DNA of 60,750 nt from positions 1-60,750 of the forward strand of contig NZ_RQPI01000021.1 of assembly GCF_003854965.1 (NCBI RefSeq). Reading direction: 5' to 3'. The DNA is from Paenibacillus rhizophilus (GTDB lineage Bacteria > Bacillota > Bacilli > Paenibacillales > Paenibacillaceae). The position numbers and the translations under genes were made by a program. Each line of letters opens with the position of its first letter. The first letter of the stretch is position 1. The notes under the pieces are model-generated. The model ran no database searches, was not told the origin of the DNA, and saw only the letters and a program-made list of their open reading frames with translations. Below are positions 7,150-15,694 of the stretch, piece by piece.

Positions 7150-8667
7150 ATGACAGGTTCTTTAAGATCGAAATGGTGGGTCCTCTTCGCGCTCACCTTC
7201 GGTCTGCTCGCTGTCGGGCTGGATATGACCGTTCTGAATGTGGCATTGCCGACACTGGCCGTGGATATGCAGGCATCGACGGGCCAACTTCAGTGGATTT
7301 TGGATTCTTATAATTTGGTGCTGGCCGCCATGCTGCTTCCAGCCGGCATGCTGGGCGACCGTTACGGACGAAAAAAGCTGCTTCTATTCGCTCTTGTCTT
7401 GTTCGGCGCCGCTTCGGCGGCATGCGCCTACTCCGGCACTCCCGCTATGATGATCGGCATGCGGTCGCTGCTCGGGCTCGGCGCGGCGTTTCTGGTTCCG
7501 CTGTCGATGTCCGTGCTGCCGGTGATGTTCACCGGGGCGGAACGGACCAAGGCCATGATCATCTGGGCTTCCGCCAATATGCTCGGCATCCCACTGGGTC
7601 CCATCCTCGGCGGCTGGCTGCTCAAGCATTACAGCTGGGGCTCCGTCTTTCTGCTCAACCTCCCGCTGATCGCCGTCGCGTTGATCGCCGTCACGCTGCT
7701 TATGCCGGAATCGCGCAGCGCTGTGCGCCCCCGTCTTGATATTCCCGGCGTTCTCGCTTCCAGCCTGGGTCTCACCGGTGTTACCTACGGAGTGATCCGT
7801 GCCGGTGAACACGGCTGGGGAAATCCGGGAACGCTCGGCACGCTGATTGTGGGGGCTTTGATTCTGACGGCCTTTATTCTTTGGCAGCGCCGGACGAAGC
7901 ATCCACTGATCGAGCTGTCTCTTTTCCGGTCTCCCAGCTTTACTTGGGGCACGATTCTTGCCACCAGCGTATCCTTCGCCATGTTTGGCCTGCTCTTTGT
8001 GATGCCCCAATATTTTCAGGCCGTTAACGGGGCAGATGCTTTAGGCACCGGGCTCCGCCTTCTCCCCATGATCGGCGGGCTGCTGGTTGGAGCAAAGGCA
8101 GCCCAGGCTCTTCTTCCCCGGCTTGGCGCAAAGTACACCGCCGCGGGGGGCTTTGCGTTCATGACGGCCGGGCTTGTTGTCGGGACAGCCACCGGCCTGG
8201 ATACCGGCTACGGATTCGCTGCTCTCTGGATCACCGTTGCCGGGCTTGGCCTTGGATTCGTGCTGCCTACCGCCATGGACTCCGCGCTCGGCGAGCTGTC
8301 TGCGGAGCGGAGCGGCGTCGGCTCTGCTCTAATCATGGCGATGCGCCAAGTCGGAGGAGCCGTAGGGGTAGCCCTGCTGGGGGCGGCGCTTAACTCGACC
8401 TACCGCGGCAATCTCGCGCTCGGCGGACTCGATAGTCAAACCGCGGACACGATCAAGCAAAGCGTATCCGCTGGAGCCGCTGCGGCGCGGCAGACCGGCT
8501 CAGAAACGCTCCTCGCCGCTGTCCGGTCCGCTTTTGTCCATGGGATGGATACGATGCTGTGGATCTGCGGAGGCATTGCGGCGGTCAGCTTCCTGCTTGC
8601 TCTCCTTTTCCTTCCCCGCCAAGCTGTCCGCAAGGAGGCCGACGCGCCTTCTGCAGAGCTTATTTGA
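7150..8667 (+). CDS. MFS transporter, DHA2 (14-TM drug:proton antiporter) family
   Basis: 505 residues with about 14 hydrophobic helices. The DHA2/QacA-EmrB motifs are present: LDMTVLNVALPTL in helix 1 (motif D1), GMLGDRYGRKKLL between helices 2 and 3 (motif A), and SVLPVMF...ANMLGIPLGPILGGWL (motif C, antiporter signature) in helix 5. It probably exports cationic or hydrophobic compounds in exchange for protons at the cytoplasmic membrane; the substrate is unknown. AAAGGTGG precedes the ATG. The TetR gene follows on the same strand 95 bases later, a common regulator-exporter pairing. Confidence 0.9.
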   Translation: MTGSLRSKWWVLFALTFGLLAVGLDMTVLNVALPTLAVDMQASTGQLQWILDSYNLVLAAMLLPAGMLGDRYGRKKLLLFALVLFGAASAACAYSGTPAMMIGMRSLLGLGAAFLVPLSMSVLPVMFTGAERTKAMIIWASANMLGIPLGPILGGWLLKHYSWGSVFLLNLPLIAVALIAVTLLMPESRSAVRPRLDIPGVLASSLGLTGVTYGVIRAGEHGWGNPGTLGTLIVGALILTAFILWQRRTKHPLIELSLFRSPSFTWGTILATSVSFAMFGLLFVMPQYFQAVNGADALGTGLRLLPMIGGLLVGAKAAQALLPRLGAKYTAAGGFAFMTAGLVVGTATGLDTGYGFAALWITVAGLGLGFVLPTAMDSALGELSAERSGVGSALIMAMRQVGGAVGVALLGAALNSTYRGNLALGGLDSQTADTIKQSVSAGAAAARQTGSETLLAAVRSAFVHGMDTMLWICGGIAAVSFLLALLFLPRQAVRKEADAPSAELI

Positions 8668-8762
8668 ACACCGGGGTTGTCCCTCTCCCGAAAAAAAAGG
8701 TACACTGGAGAGAGGGCTCCTCTTCCGGAGTCCCGCTGAAAAGGGTTGATGGAGGGATTGCC

Positions 8763-9362
8763 GTGCCGGATTTAACTCGGCCGAAGGTCGGACTGCGTGA
8801 ACGAAAGAAGATCAAGACGAAGGCCTCAATTCAGCAGAACGCGCTGCGGCTGTTCCGCGAGCAGGGCTATCAGGCCACCACGGTGGAACAGATTGCCGAA
8901 GCCGCCGAAATTTCGCCCAGTACTTTTTTCCGGTATTTCGCGACAAAAGAAGCTGTTGTGCTGGAGGATGACTACGATCCGCTGCTAATTGAAACGTACC
9001 GGAACCAGCCTCCCGAACTGGACGCCGTCCAGGCATTCCGGAATGCCGTCCGCGAAGGCTTCCTGCAAATTCCCGAGGAGGAACAGGGCGGCATCTGGGA
9101 GCGGGTCTCGCTGGTCATGTCCGTACCCGAACTGCGCATCGCGATGATTCACCAAATTGCCGGAACTACCGAGATGGTGGCCGGCATTATTGCCGAACGC
9201 GCGGGACGCGAAGCGGGCGAGCTGAAGGTCCGTAATGTGGCCGCTGCTGTTATCGGTTTGGTCATTTCCGCGCAGATGTATTATGTCGAACACCCGGAAA
9301 TGGATTTTTTGGAGATACTGGATGAATCTCTGGCGCATATGCAAGCCGGGTTCCCGCTTTGA
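8763..9362 (+). CDS. TetR/AcrR family transcriptional regulator
   Basis: 199 residues from GTG at 8763, seven bases after GGAGG. A longer open frame from 8559 overlaps the transporter in another frame and has no binding site. The N-terminus carries the TetR helix-turn-helix: NALRLFREQGYQATTVEQIAEAAEISPSTFFRYFATKEAVV. The C-terminal half is an all-helical ligand-binding domain of the AcrR type. It likely represses the upstream transporter and itself, through the palindrome near 7081-7095. Confidence 0.9.
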   Translation: MPDLTRPKVGLRERKKIKTKASIQQNALRLFREQGYQATTVEQIAEAAEISPSTFFRYFATKEAVVLEDDYDPLLIETYRNQPPELDAVQAFRNAVREGFLQIPEEEQGGIWERVSLVMSVPELRIAMIHQIAGTTEMVAGIIAERAGREAGELKVRNVAAAVIGLVISAQMYYVEHPEMDFLEILDESLAHMQAGFPL

Positions 9363-9426
9363 TACAGCGTCCGGCTCTGACAACGCCTGCCTGGATTCTC
9401 GGGCGCCGCGCGGCGTCTGTAAACTA

Positions 9427-9475
9427 AACGAGGCTGTCCGAAGATTTTAAGTATCACCTTCGGGACAGCCTCGTT
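9427..9475. terminator. Bidirectional terminator between convergent genes
   Basis: aacgaggctgtcc (9427-9439) pairs with gggacagcctcgtt (9462-9475). It lies between the TetR gene (plus) and the GH18 gene (minus). The U-tracts are modest in both directions. Confidence 0.75.
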
Positions 9476-9503
9476 CGTCTTATTCACTTAACTATTCGCT
9501 AAA

Positions 9504-10751
9504 TTACTCGCTTAATTCCACCGACTTGTTCATCTCATTCCACGCCTTTTGGCCGATCAGGCCCAGACGCCAAACGGCAATCCCTTTCAGACCGTAACGC
9601 TTGGCAAGGCCGATCTTCGTATTGACGGAGCTTTCGTTCTCGCTGTAGAGAGAGACGCCCAGCACCAGCTTGTCCTTCGTCGTCTGCTTCAGGGCGAGCC
9701 GGATCGCCTCGTCTACTTTGGCCGTCGGTTCGGGGCGTTTTTCGTCCTCGTAGGCGTAAGCCATCACAATCAAATCGTCGGCCAAAGACGCGAGCGTCTT
9801 GTAATCGTAGCCGGTGTAAGAACTGTTGATCGGATGGACGGCGATGCTGAGCTTAAGCCCCTGCGCGCGCGCTTTGCCGGACAGATTCTTCACAAAAGCG
9901 TTATACTCCGCAGCAGCCTTCGCCTTGTCTCCAGTCATGCCGAGACCCTCCAGATCCAGCATGATGCCTTTGAAGCCCTTTTGCACGGCCAGCTCCATAA
10001 TATTCGCGATCGTTCTCTCCTGAAGCGCCTTGTCCTCCAGGTTCTTGGTCACTTCCAGGCCGTCGTCTCCGGAATAGACCATAAGATATGGCGTTGTTCC
10101 TCCGGTGTCTGCGTTCTGCACCATATATTCCGGCGTAATGTCGCCGTCTGCCTGCGGCCAGTAGTGATCCGCGCCCGTGGTGGTCAGCTCGCCGTTCTTG
10201 TCCAGCCGGCTCCATCCGAACGCCATCGCGTCAAAATCCGGAAGCAGCGCATATTCGCTGTAAGAGGAAATCGCATAAAAGCCTAGTGTGTACATCTCCG
10301 TCTTCGGCGACGTGATCGACACTGTCTTCGTCAACTGGTTCCACGATACTTTCGCGCCAAACTGCTGGCTGAAGAAACTCAGCGGGATCATCGTTGTCCC
10401 GCGTATCGTCTGCGGCGCAACGGCCAGCTTCGCGGAACCGCCGTTCACCAGCGCTGTCTTGCTGCCAAGCGTCAGAACCACCTTTTTCACTCCCGCTTTG
10501 TCCAATCTGGAGGCGGTAATTTGCTTCGCGCTCTGATTCCACAGCACCGTAATTCCCAGCGCTTCGGAAATGGCCCGGAACGGCACCATCGTCGTGCCAT
10601 TCATAACCGATGGCTCCACCGGAAAAGGCAGCGGATAGCCGTCCAGAATAATGCCGACTCCACCGGCCGCCGAAGCGGTCCCCGGCGCGGCCGCCGGGGC
10701 GCTCCCCAGCAATAGCGCGCCGCACAGCAATATTTTTCCCCAATGCTTCAT
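9504..10751 (-). CDS. Secreted GH18-like glycoside hydrolase with stalk domain
   Basis: 415 residues from ATG 10751, preceded by AGGAGAATTGGACTA. It has a signal peptide (KHWGKILLCGALLLGSAPAAAPGTASA). Residues about 30-145 form a complete copper-amine-oxidase-like stalk domain in two repeats (TTMVPFRAISEALGITVLWNQ and TTMIPLSFFSQQFGAKVSWNQ). The rest is a TIM-barrel-like GH18 domain: the beta-4 motif reads GFKGIMLDLEGLG, with the catalytic Glu in DLEG. Later come LSIAVHPI, DDLIVMAYAYEDE and LVLGVSLY. Relatives such as SleL and YvbX act on peptidoglycan or chitin-like polymers. It is predicted to be extracellular or wall-bound. The family DxxDxDxE motif is reduced here to LDLEG, so activity is not certain. 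Confidence 0.85.
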   Translation of the reverse strand: MKHWGKILLCGALLLGSAPAAAPGTASAAGGVGIILDGYPLPFPVEPSVMNGTTMVPFRAISEALGITVLWNQSAKQITASRLDKAGVKKVVLTLGSKTALVNGGSAKLAVAPQTIRGTTMIPLSFFSQQFGAKVSWNQLTKTVSITSPKTEMYTLGFYAISSYSEYALLPDFDAMAFGWSRLDKNGELTTTGADHYWPQADGDITPEYMVQNADTGGTTPYLMVYSGDDGLEVTKNLEDKALQERTIANIMELAVQKGFKGIMLDLEGLGMTGDKAKAAAEYNAFVKNLSGKARAQGLKLSIAVHPINSSYTGYDYKTLASLADDLIVMAYAYEDEKRPEPTAKVDEAIRLALKQTTKDKLVLGVSLYSENESSVNTKIGLAKRYGLKGIAVWRLGLIGQKAWNEMNKSVELSE

Positions 10752-10856
10752 TAGTCCAATTCTCCTGTTCCCTATAAAAATAGCAACCCTATCTTTAAAC
10801 GCTTTAGGAAGCATATAGTTGCCATTTTTCAGGGAATTTTTATAAATGTAACGACG

Positions 10857-10923
10857 CCACAGGCGCTCGCCGACCGCCGTTTGGGACTTTTCACCCTAAA
10901 GATGACGCCCATGCTGGGCGTAC
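10857..10923 (-). mobile_element. Remnant of a second class IIC group II intron (5' end only)
   Basis: On the minus strand, position 10923 starts GTACGCCCAGCATGGGCG, followed by GGGTGAAAAGTCCC and AACGGCGG. This is the same start architecture as the intron at the left edge but diverged (GTACG instead of GTGCG). It lies directly after the U-tract of the OYE gene terminator. Recognisable similarity ends within about 65 bases and no reverse transcriptase follows, so it is probably a 5' truncated relic. Confidence 0.7.
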
Positions 10924-10927
10924 ATTG

Positions 10928-10966
10928 AAAAAAGGCCCTTTCGGACTGAATCCGAAAAGGCCTTGG
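10928..10966 (-). terminator. Terminator of the ArsR/OYE operon
   Basis: The stem AAGGCCTTTTCGGA...TCCGAAAGGGCCTT on the minus strand is followed by TTTTC. Thirty-six bases separate it from the OYE stop codon. It served as insertion target for the intron remnant next to it. Confidence 0.85.
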
Positions 10967-11002
10967 AATTTTGCCGTCTACTGCGGGTCAATCGGCGTTG
11001 AA

Positions 11003-12115
11003 TCAGCTCAGCGTAGCAAGATCCTCCCGCTTGAAGGGCTGCAGTTCTTCGATGCGATCGTTGCGGATCTTGGCCGCCCAAGCGGGGTCAGTCAGCAGTG
11101 CTCGACCGACGGCGACGAGGTCGAACTCTCCGTGCTCCAGACGCTCGATCAGGTTGTCAATGCCGGCATACTGCCCGCCCTTGCCCTCCTCGAACAGGCT
11201 TGTGAAATCGGAGTCCAGGCCGATAGAGCCTACGGTAATAGCCGGCTTGCCGGTCAGCTTGCGAGTCCAGCCCGCCAGATTGAGGTCCGAGCCCTCGAAC
11301 TCCGGTTCCCAGAAGCGGCGAGTGGAGGCATGGAAAATATCGACGCCTGCCGCAGACAACGGCGCGAGGAAGCGCTCCAGCTCCTCCGGGTTCGCTGCAA
11401 GCTTGGCGCCGTAATTGACCGGCTTCCACTGGGAGAAACGGAAGATAATCGGGAAGTCAGGGCCGACCGCAGCTCGCACCGCCTCGATGATCTCCACCGC
11501 GAAGCGGGTGCGGCCAACCAGGTCGCCGCCATACTCATCCGTACGCTTATTGGTAAAGTCCCAGAAGAACTGGTCAATGAGATAGCCGTGCGCGCCGTGG
11601 ATCTCCACCGCGTCAAAGCCAACGCTCTTCGCGTCGGCAGCGGCCTGGGCATAAGCCTGTACGAGACCGCGAATCTCTTCAACCGTCAGCGGTTCTGATA
11701 CCTGCTCACCGGTCAGGCTGAGGCCTGACGGCCCGATCGGGTCGGCATTCGAATCCGGGAATTTCTTCCGCTCGCGGGCGGTTCCGGTATGCCAAATTTG
11801 CGGAGCGATTTTGCCGCCCGCTTCATGAACTTCGCGAACGACGCGCGCCCATCCTTCTAGAGCTTCCTCCCCGTAAAAATGCGGCACGCCGTGGTCAGCA
11901 GCCGCAGCAGGATGGTTAATGACTGTTCCTTCGGTGATGATGAGACCGACGCCGTTTTCCGCCCTCCGGCGGTAATATCCGGCCACGTCTGGACCTGGAA
12001 CGCCTGTTGGCGAAAAGGATCGGGTCATCGGCGCCATGACAATACGATTTTCAAGCTTAAGTCGGCCGCCTTCAAAAGGCTTGAACAGAGCCGCAGCAGT
12101 ATTGGATACAGTCAT
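11003..12115 (-). CDS. Old Yellow Enzyme family ene-reductase (NADH:flavin oxidoreductase)
   Basis: 370 residues of an FMN-binding TIM barrel. Diagnostic motifs: LENRIVMAPMTRSF at the N-terminus, EIHGAHGYLIDQFFWDFTNKRTDEYGG around 175-200 (His pair binding the substrate oxyanion and the signature following it), and GRALLTDPAWAAKI near the C-terminus (phosphate-binding Arg). Such enzymes reduce activated C=C bonds and nitro compounds with NAD(P)H in the cytoplasm. AGGAGGAGAGAATGAG precedes the ATG. It follows an ArsR-type regulator on the same strand, suggesting induction by an electrophile or oxidant. Confidence 0.93.
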   Translation of the reverse strand: MTVSNTAAALFKPFEGGRLKLENRIVMAPMTRSFSPTGVPGPDVAGYYRRRAENGVGLIITEGTVINHPAAAADHGVPHFYGEEALEGWARVVREVHEAGGKIAPQIWHTGTARERKKFPDSNADPIGPSGLSLTGEQVSEPLTVEEIRGLVQAYAQAAADAKSVGFDAVEIHGAHGYLIDQFFWDFTNKRTDEYGGDLVGRTRFAVEIIEAVRAAVGPDFPIIFRFSQWKPVNYGAKLAANPEELERFLAPLSAAGVDIFHASTRRFWEPEFEGSDLNLAGWTRKLTGKPAITVGSIGLDSDFTSLFEEGKGGQYAGIDNLIERLEHGEFDLVAVGRALLTDPAWAAKIRNDRIEELQPFKREDLATLS

Positions 12116-12217
12116 CTCATTCTCTCCTCCTATATATAAAAAGTATTAATATGTAAATACAAATATATAGATTAATCGATGGAAATGCAAGCTATACGGA
12201 GAAATCCTCCAGGGCTG

Positions 12218-12547
12218 CTACTTCTTCGCCTGCAGTCCGGCCGCAAAGCCCTCCAAAAAGGCTGTGATCGCTTCTTCATTTCGTCTGTAATAGGTCCATT
12301 GGCCATAGCGGCGGGACTCCAGCAGTCCGGCCTTCTGCATAGATGACAGGTATGAGGAGATGACCGACTGCGCGAGACCGGATTTTTCCTGAATGCTTCC
12401 CACGCAGACACCGCCCGGGAACTCTTCTTTAATGACATTAGGCAGATTCTCATTCATTTTTTCCGGCTCCCGCAGCCAGCAAAGGATGTTGAGGCGAGTC
12501 TCATTAGACAGAGCCTTCAGTACCGCAAGAATATCTTCATTTTTCAT
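12218..12547 (-). CDS. ArsR family winged-helix regulator
   Basis: 109 residues. The helix-turn-helix EKSGLAQSVISSYLSSMQKAGLLESRRYGQWTYYRRN matches the ArsR/SmtB fold. The N-terminal ALSNETRLNILCWL is the usual first helix. Two Cys (C23 and the one in GGVCVGSIQEKSG) could be redox-sensing; no classical metal-binding CxC is seen. It lies 102 bases upstream of the OYE gene on the same strand. That AT-rich spacer (TATTAATATGTAAATA) may hold a second promoter or operator. It probably regulates itself and the ene-reductase. Confidence 0.88.
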   Translation of the reverse strand: MKNEDILAVLKALSNETRLNILCWLREPEKMNENLPNVIKEEFPGGVCVGSIQEKSGLAQSVISSYLSSMQKAGLLESRRYGQWTYYRRNEEAITAFLEGFAAGLQAKK

Positions 12548-12705
12548 TACTCGACACCCATTCTTGGTTGATTTGTTCCCAGTATACCAAAAGTTCTACC
12601 TTTGAGAATAATCATAAACACATTATTTATTCAGACTGCGCATTCCGCCGGGAGACCTGTTAAAATTTGATGAGCGTTAAAAAGCGCCCTTTTTATATGT
12701 AAAGC

Positions 12706-13065
12706 TTAACTGCTTCTATAAGCAATGGCGTCCAGCATACATAGGCATGCCTCGTTCACGAAATCTGTAGTCGTCGTCATTCGCGCAGGAAAATGATCCT
12801 TCTTGAAATATTTATAAAACACATCCTTCGCCGCGCTGAAATCCTTAATATTCTTGAGATACAGATTGATCTGGATAATATCGTCAAATGTAGCTCCGGC
12901 CGATTCCAAGGTAGACGTCAAGCTGTCAAAGCTGGCTTGCATTTGGTGTACGATATCATCTGATTCATGCCCGCCTGCGTGATGCGAGAGAAAGATAAAA
13001 TCCCCTGCCGATACGTAAGATGAGCAGGTATCATCTCCATAATGCGATGGCGTTCTAACAATCAT
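12706..13065 (-). CDS. Rid family (YjgF/RidA-like) protein
   Basis: 119 residues from ATG 13065; upstream in-frame starts are too close to the AAGGG binding site. The pattern SAGDFIFLSHHAGG, QMQASFDSLTSTLESAGATFDDIIQINLYLKNIKDFSAAKDVFYKYF and FPARMTTTTDFVN matches Rid proteins, including the Arg (PAR) that binds the imine carboxylate in RidA. Rid enzymes hydrolyse reactive enamines/imines made by PLP enzymes; whether this subgroup is a deaminase is not certain. Its neighbour is a PLP-dependent decarboxylase, though they seem to be separate transcripts. Confidence 0.85.
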   Translation of the reverse strand: MIVRTPSHYGDDTCSSYVSAGDFIFLSHHAGGHESDDIVHQMQASFDSLTSTLESAGATFDDIIQINLYLKNIKDFSAAKDVFYKYFKKDHFPARMTTTTDFVNEACLCMLDAIAYRSS

Positions 13066-13149
13066 CCCAAACATCCCTTTCCGGTGGAAAATAATTGCGT
13101 ATGCCCATTTTACCAAACATATGTTCGTAATACAACCTCTATTTTACAT

Positions 13150-13179
13150 GAAAAAAGACAGCCGCCAGGCTGCCCTTTT
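13150..13179 (-). terminator. Terminator of the polyamine operon
   Basis: On the minus strand GGCAGCC-TGGC-GGCTGTC is followed by TTTTTT, about 30 bases after the decarboxylase stop codon. Confidence 0.85.
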
Positions 13180-13210
13180 CCGTTAATTCAATATTAAGTT
13201 TACCTTAGAC

Positions 13211-14350
13211 TTACGACAACCGGCCGCTGTAATCCTCATAGCCGAAGGTGCGGATCACCTTGATGCCTTCTTCTTCGTTGTAGGACACGATCGAAGGCAG
13301 GTTGACGCCGTTGAACATATGGTTCTTGACCATCGTGTAATGCGCCATGTCGAGGAATACGAGACGGTCGCCGTTCTTCAGCGGCTGCTTAAACGAATAA
13401 TCGCCGATAATGTCGCCTGCGAGACAGGTCAGTCCGCCAAGGCGATACGTATGCTCATACTCGCCCGGCTGCCCGGCGCCGATGATGTTCGGCCGGTAAG
13501 GCATGGCCAGCACATCGGGCATATGGCATTCCGCCGAGGTGTCGAGAATGGCGATTTCCATGCCGTTCTTGACCACGTCCAGCACTGTCGCCACCAGATA
13601 TCCGGTATTCAGGGCGATGGCTTCGCCCGGCTCCAGGTAAATCTGGACATTGTATTTTTCCTTCATATATAAAATACAGCGCACAAGCGTCTCCACATCG
13701 TAATCGGAACGCGTAATATGATGCCCGCCGCCGAAGTTCAGCCACTTCATGCCTTTCAGATAGGGGCCAAATTTCTCGTCCACGACCTTGATCGTCCGCT
13801 CCAGTGTATCCGAGTTCTGCTCGCACATCGTATGGAAATGCAGACCCTCGATACCGTCCAGCTCCTCCGGCCGGAAGTTGTCCAGCGTCACGCCCAGTCT
13901 GGAGTTGTTGTAGCAGGGATCGTACAGCGGAATCTCGATTTCGGAATACTCGGGATTCACGCGGATGCCGCAGCTGATGTGCTTTGAAGCGCTCTGAACC
14001 TTCTCCTTATAGCGATTCCACTGGTCAAAGGAGTTAAAAACCAGATGATCGCTGTACTTCATCAGCTCGTCAAATTCCGAGTCCACATACGCCGGAGCGT
14101 AGGCGTGAACCTCTTTGCCCATTTCCTCATAGCCGAGACGGGCTTCAAACAAGGAGCTGGAAGTGACGCCTTTCAGATATTTCCCTACCAGCGGATAGAG
14201 AGCATGCATGGAGAAGCCTTTTTGGGCCAGCAGGATATGCGCGCCCGTACGCTCTTGAACATAGTTCAGCAGCTCAAGATTTTTGACAAGAAGCCTTTCG
14301 TCTACAACGTAACTTGGTGTAGGAACCGCGCTGAAATTGATCTCTTTCAT
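13211..14350 (-). CDS. nspC: Carboxynorspermidine/carboxyspermidine decarboxylase
   Basis: 379 residues from ATG 14350, AGGAAG binding site; it starts eight bases after the dehydrogenase stop, so the two are co-transcribed. It is a fold-III PLP decarboxylase: the Schiff-base Lys is K44 in HILLAQKGFSM. Further motifs are VTSSSLFEARLGYEEMGKEVHAYAP, LNFGGGHHITR (PLP phosphate glycine loop), VQIYLEPGEAIALNTGY and a C-terminal GDRLVFLDMAHYTMVK. These match CANSDC, which decarboxylates carboxyspermidine or carboxynorspermidine to the polyamine. It acts in the cytoplasm, downstream of the neighbouring dehydrogenase. Confidence 0.93.
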   Translation of the reverse strand: MKEINFSAVPTPSYVVDERLLVKNLELLNYVQERTGAHILLAQKGFSMHALYPLVGKYLKGVTSSSLFEARLGYEEMGKEVHAYAPAYVDSEFDELMKYSDHLVFNSFDQWNRYKEKVQSASKHISCGIRVNPEYSEIEIPLYDPCYNNSRLGVTLDNFRPEELDGIEGLHFHTMCEQNSDTLERTIKVVDEKFGPYLKGMKWLNFGGGHHITRSDYDVETLVRCILYMKEKYNVQIYLEPGEAIALNTGYLVATVLDVVKNGMEIAILDTSAECHMPDVLAMPYRPNIIGAGQPGEYEHTYRLGGLTCLAGDIIGDYSFKQPLKNGDRLVFLDMAHYTMVKNHMFNGVNLPSIVSYNEEEGIKVIRTFGYEDYSGRLS

Positions 14351-14358
14351 CGTTCTTC

Positions 14359-15558
14359 CTAATCCAACAGCGTAGGCGAGAAATCTTCCTGCCACGGCAG
14401 TCCTTTAGTATTCAGCAGCTCCATAAATGGATCCGGGTCAAGCTCTTCCACATTATATACGCCCGGCTTCATCCAGGTGCCCTTGATCATCAGCATAGCG
14501 CCGATCATGGCCGGTACGCCCGTTGTGTAGGAAATGGCTTGGGAGCCTACTTCACGATAGCATTCCTGATGGTCGCATACATTGTAGACGTAGTAATTCT
14601 TCGGCTCGCCGTCTTTGGTGCCTTGAGCGATGATGCCGATGTTCGTCTTGCCCTTCGTTCTCGGTCCGAGCGACGCCGGGTCCGGCAGAACCGCCTTCAG
14701 GAACTGCAGCGGAATGATTTCTTTGCCTTCGAACATAATCGGCTCGATTGAGGTCATGCCGACGTTCTCCAGAACCTTCAGGTGAGTCAGGTAGTTTTGG
14801 GAGAAGGTCATCCAGAAGCGGATTTTCTTGATTCCCGTAATATTTTTGGCCAGGGATTCCAGCTCTTCATGATACAGCAGGTAAATATCCTTCGGTCCGA
14901 TTTCCGGCAGGTCGTATACCTTCTTCTCGGAAAGCGGCGGCGTTTCGATCCATTCGCCGTTCTCGTAGTAACGTCCGTTAGCGGTAATTTCGCGGATGTT
15001 GATCTCCGGGTTGAAGTTGGTCGCGAACGGATAGCCGTGATCACCCGCGTTGGCGTCCACGATATCGATGGTATGAATTTCGTCAAAATAATGCTTCAGC
15101 GCATAGGCCGAGAATACGCCGGTTACACCCGGGTCAAAGCCGCATCCAAGGACAGCCATAATGCCGGCTTCTTCAAATTTCTTCTTGTACGCCCACTGCC
15201 AGCTGTATTCGAATTTCGCCGTTTCCGGCGGCTCGTAGTTCGCGGTATCCAGATAATGCACACCCGTTGCAAGACAGGCATCCATAATGGTCAGGTCCTG
15301 GTAAGGAAGCGCGACGTTAATAACGACGTCCGGACCAAAGCTTTTGATGAGTTGAATAACCTCGTCGGTATTGTCCGCGTCAACCTGGGCCGTCTGAATC
15401 TTTGTGCGGCCTCCGTCCAATTTATTTTTCAAAGCTTCGCATTTTTCGACCGTTCTGCTCGCAATACAGATCTCCTCAAAAACATCCGGGTTCTGGCAGC
15501 ATTTATGAACAACAACGCTTGCGACGCCGCCAGCGCCGATAATTAACGCTTTTCCCAA
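14359..15558 (-). CDS. Carboxynorspermidine/carboxyspermidine dehydrogenase (saccharopine dehydrogenase family)
   Basis: 399 residues. Start is TTG at 15558, nine bases after AGGAGG; the open frame further upstream lies in the leader. The Rossmann motif is KALIIGAGGVASVVVHKC. DVVINVALPYQDLTIMDACLATGVHYLDTANYE and GCGFDPGVTGVFSAYA match saccharopine dehydrogenase-like CASDH enzymes. These condense aspartate semialdehyde with putrescine or diaminopropane using NADPH. Pairing with nspC makes a polyamine role much more likely than lysine metabolism. This replaces the S-adenosylmethionine-dependent aminopropyl transfer used by Bacillus subtilis. Confidence 0.92.
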   Translation of the reverse strand: MGKALIIGAGGVASVVVHKCCQNPDVFEEICIASRTVEKCEALKNKLDGGRTKIQTAQVDADNTDEVIQLIKSFGPDVVINVALPYQDLTIMDACLATGVHYLDTANYEPPETAKFEYSWQWAYKKKFEEAGIMAVLGCGFDPGVTGVFSAYALKHYFDEIHTIDIVDANAGDHGYPFATNFNPEINIREITANGRYYENGEWIETPPLSEKKVYDLPEIGPKDIYLLYHEELESLAKNITGIKKIRFWMTFSQNYLTHLKVLENVGMTSIEPIMFEGKEIIPLQFLKAVLPDPASLGPRTKGKTNIGIIAQGTKDGEPKNYYVYNVCDHQECYREVGSQAISYTTGVPAMIGAMLMIKGTWMKPGVYNVEELDPDPFMELLNTKGLPWQEDFSPTLLD

Positions 15559-15665
15559 AATGAAAGACCTCCTCAAAAAAGTTTGTGGTGAAACAGCTTC
15601 ATTAAAATATGATTTCAGCACAATTCGCTTCGAAAGCGCATGCTTATGAAAAATCAACAACGCTG

Positions 15666-15694
15666 ATTATACAAAACATGCCGCAAATAATCAA
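15666..15694 (-). promoter_or_regulatory. Sigma-A promoter of the polyamine operon
   Basis: On the minus strand TTGATT (15689-15694), 17-base spacer, TATAAT (15666-15671). The leader to the TTG start is about 100 bases and contains a small GCGCTTTCGAAGCG hairpin. No known riboswitch was recognised. Confidence 0.8.
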
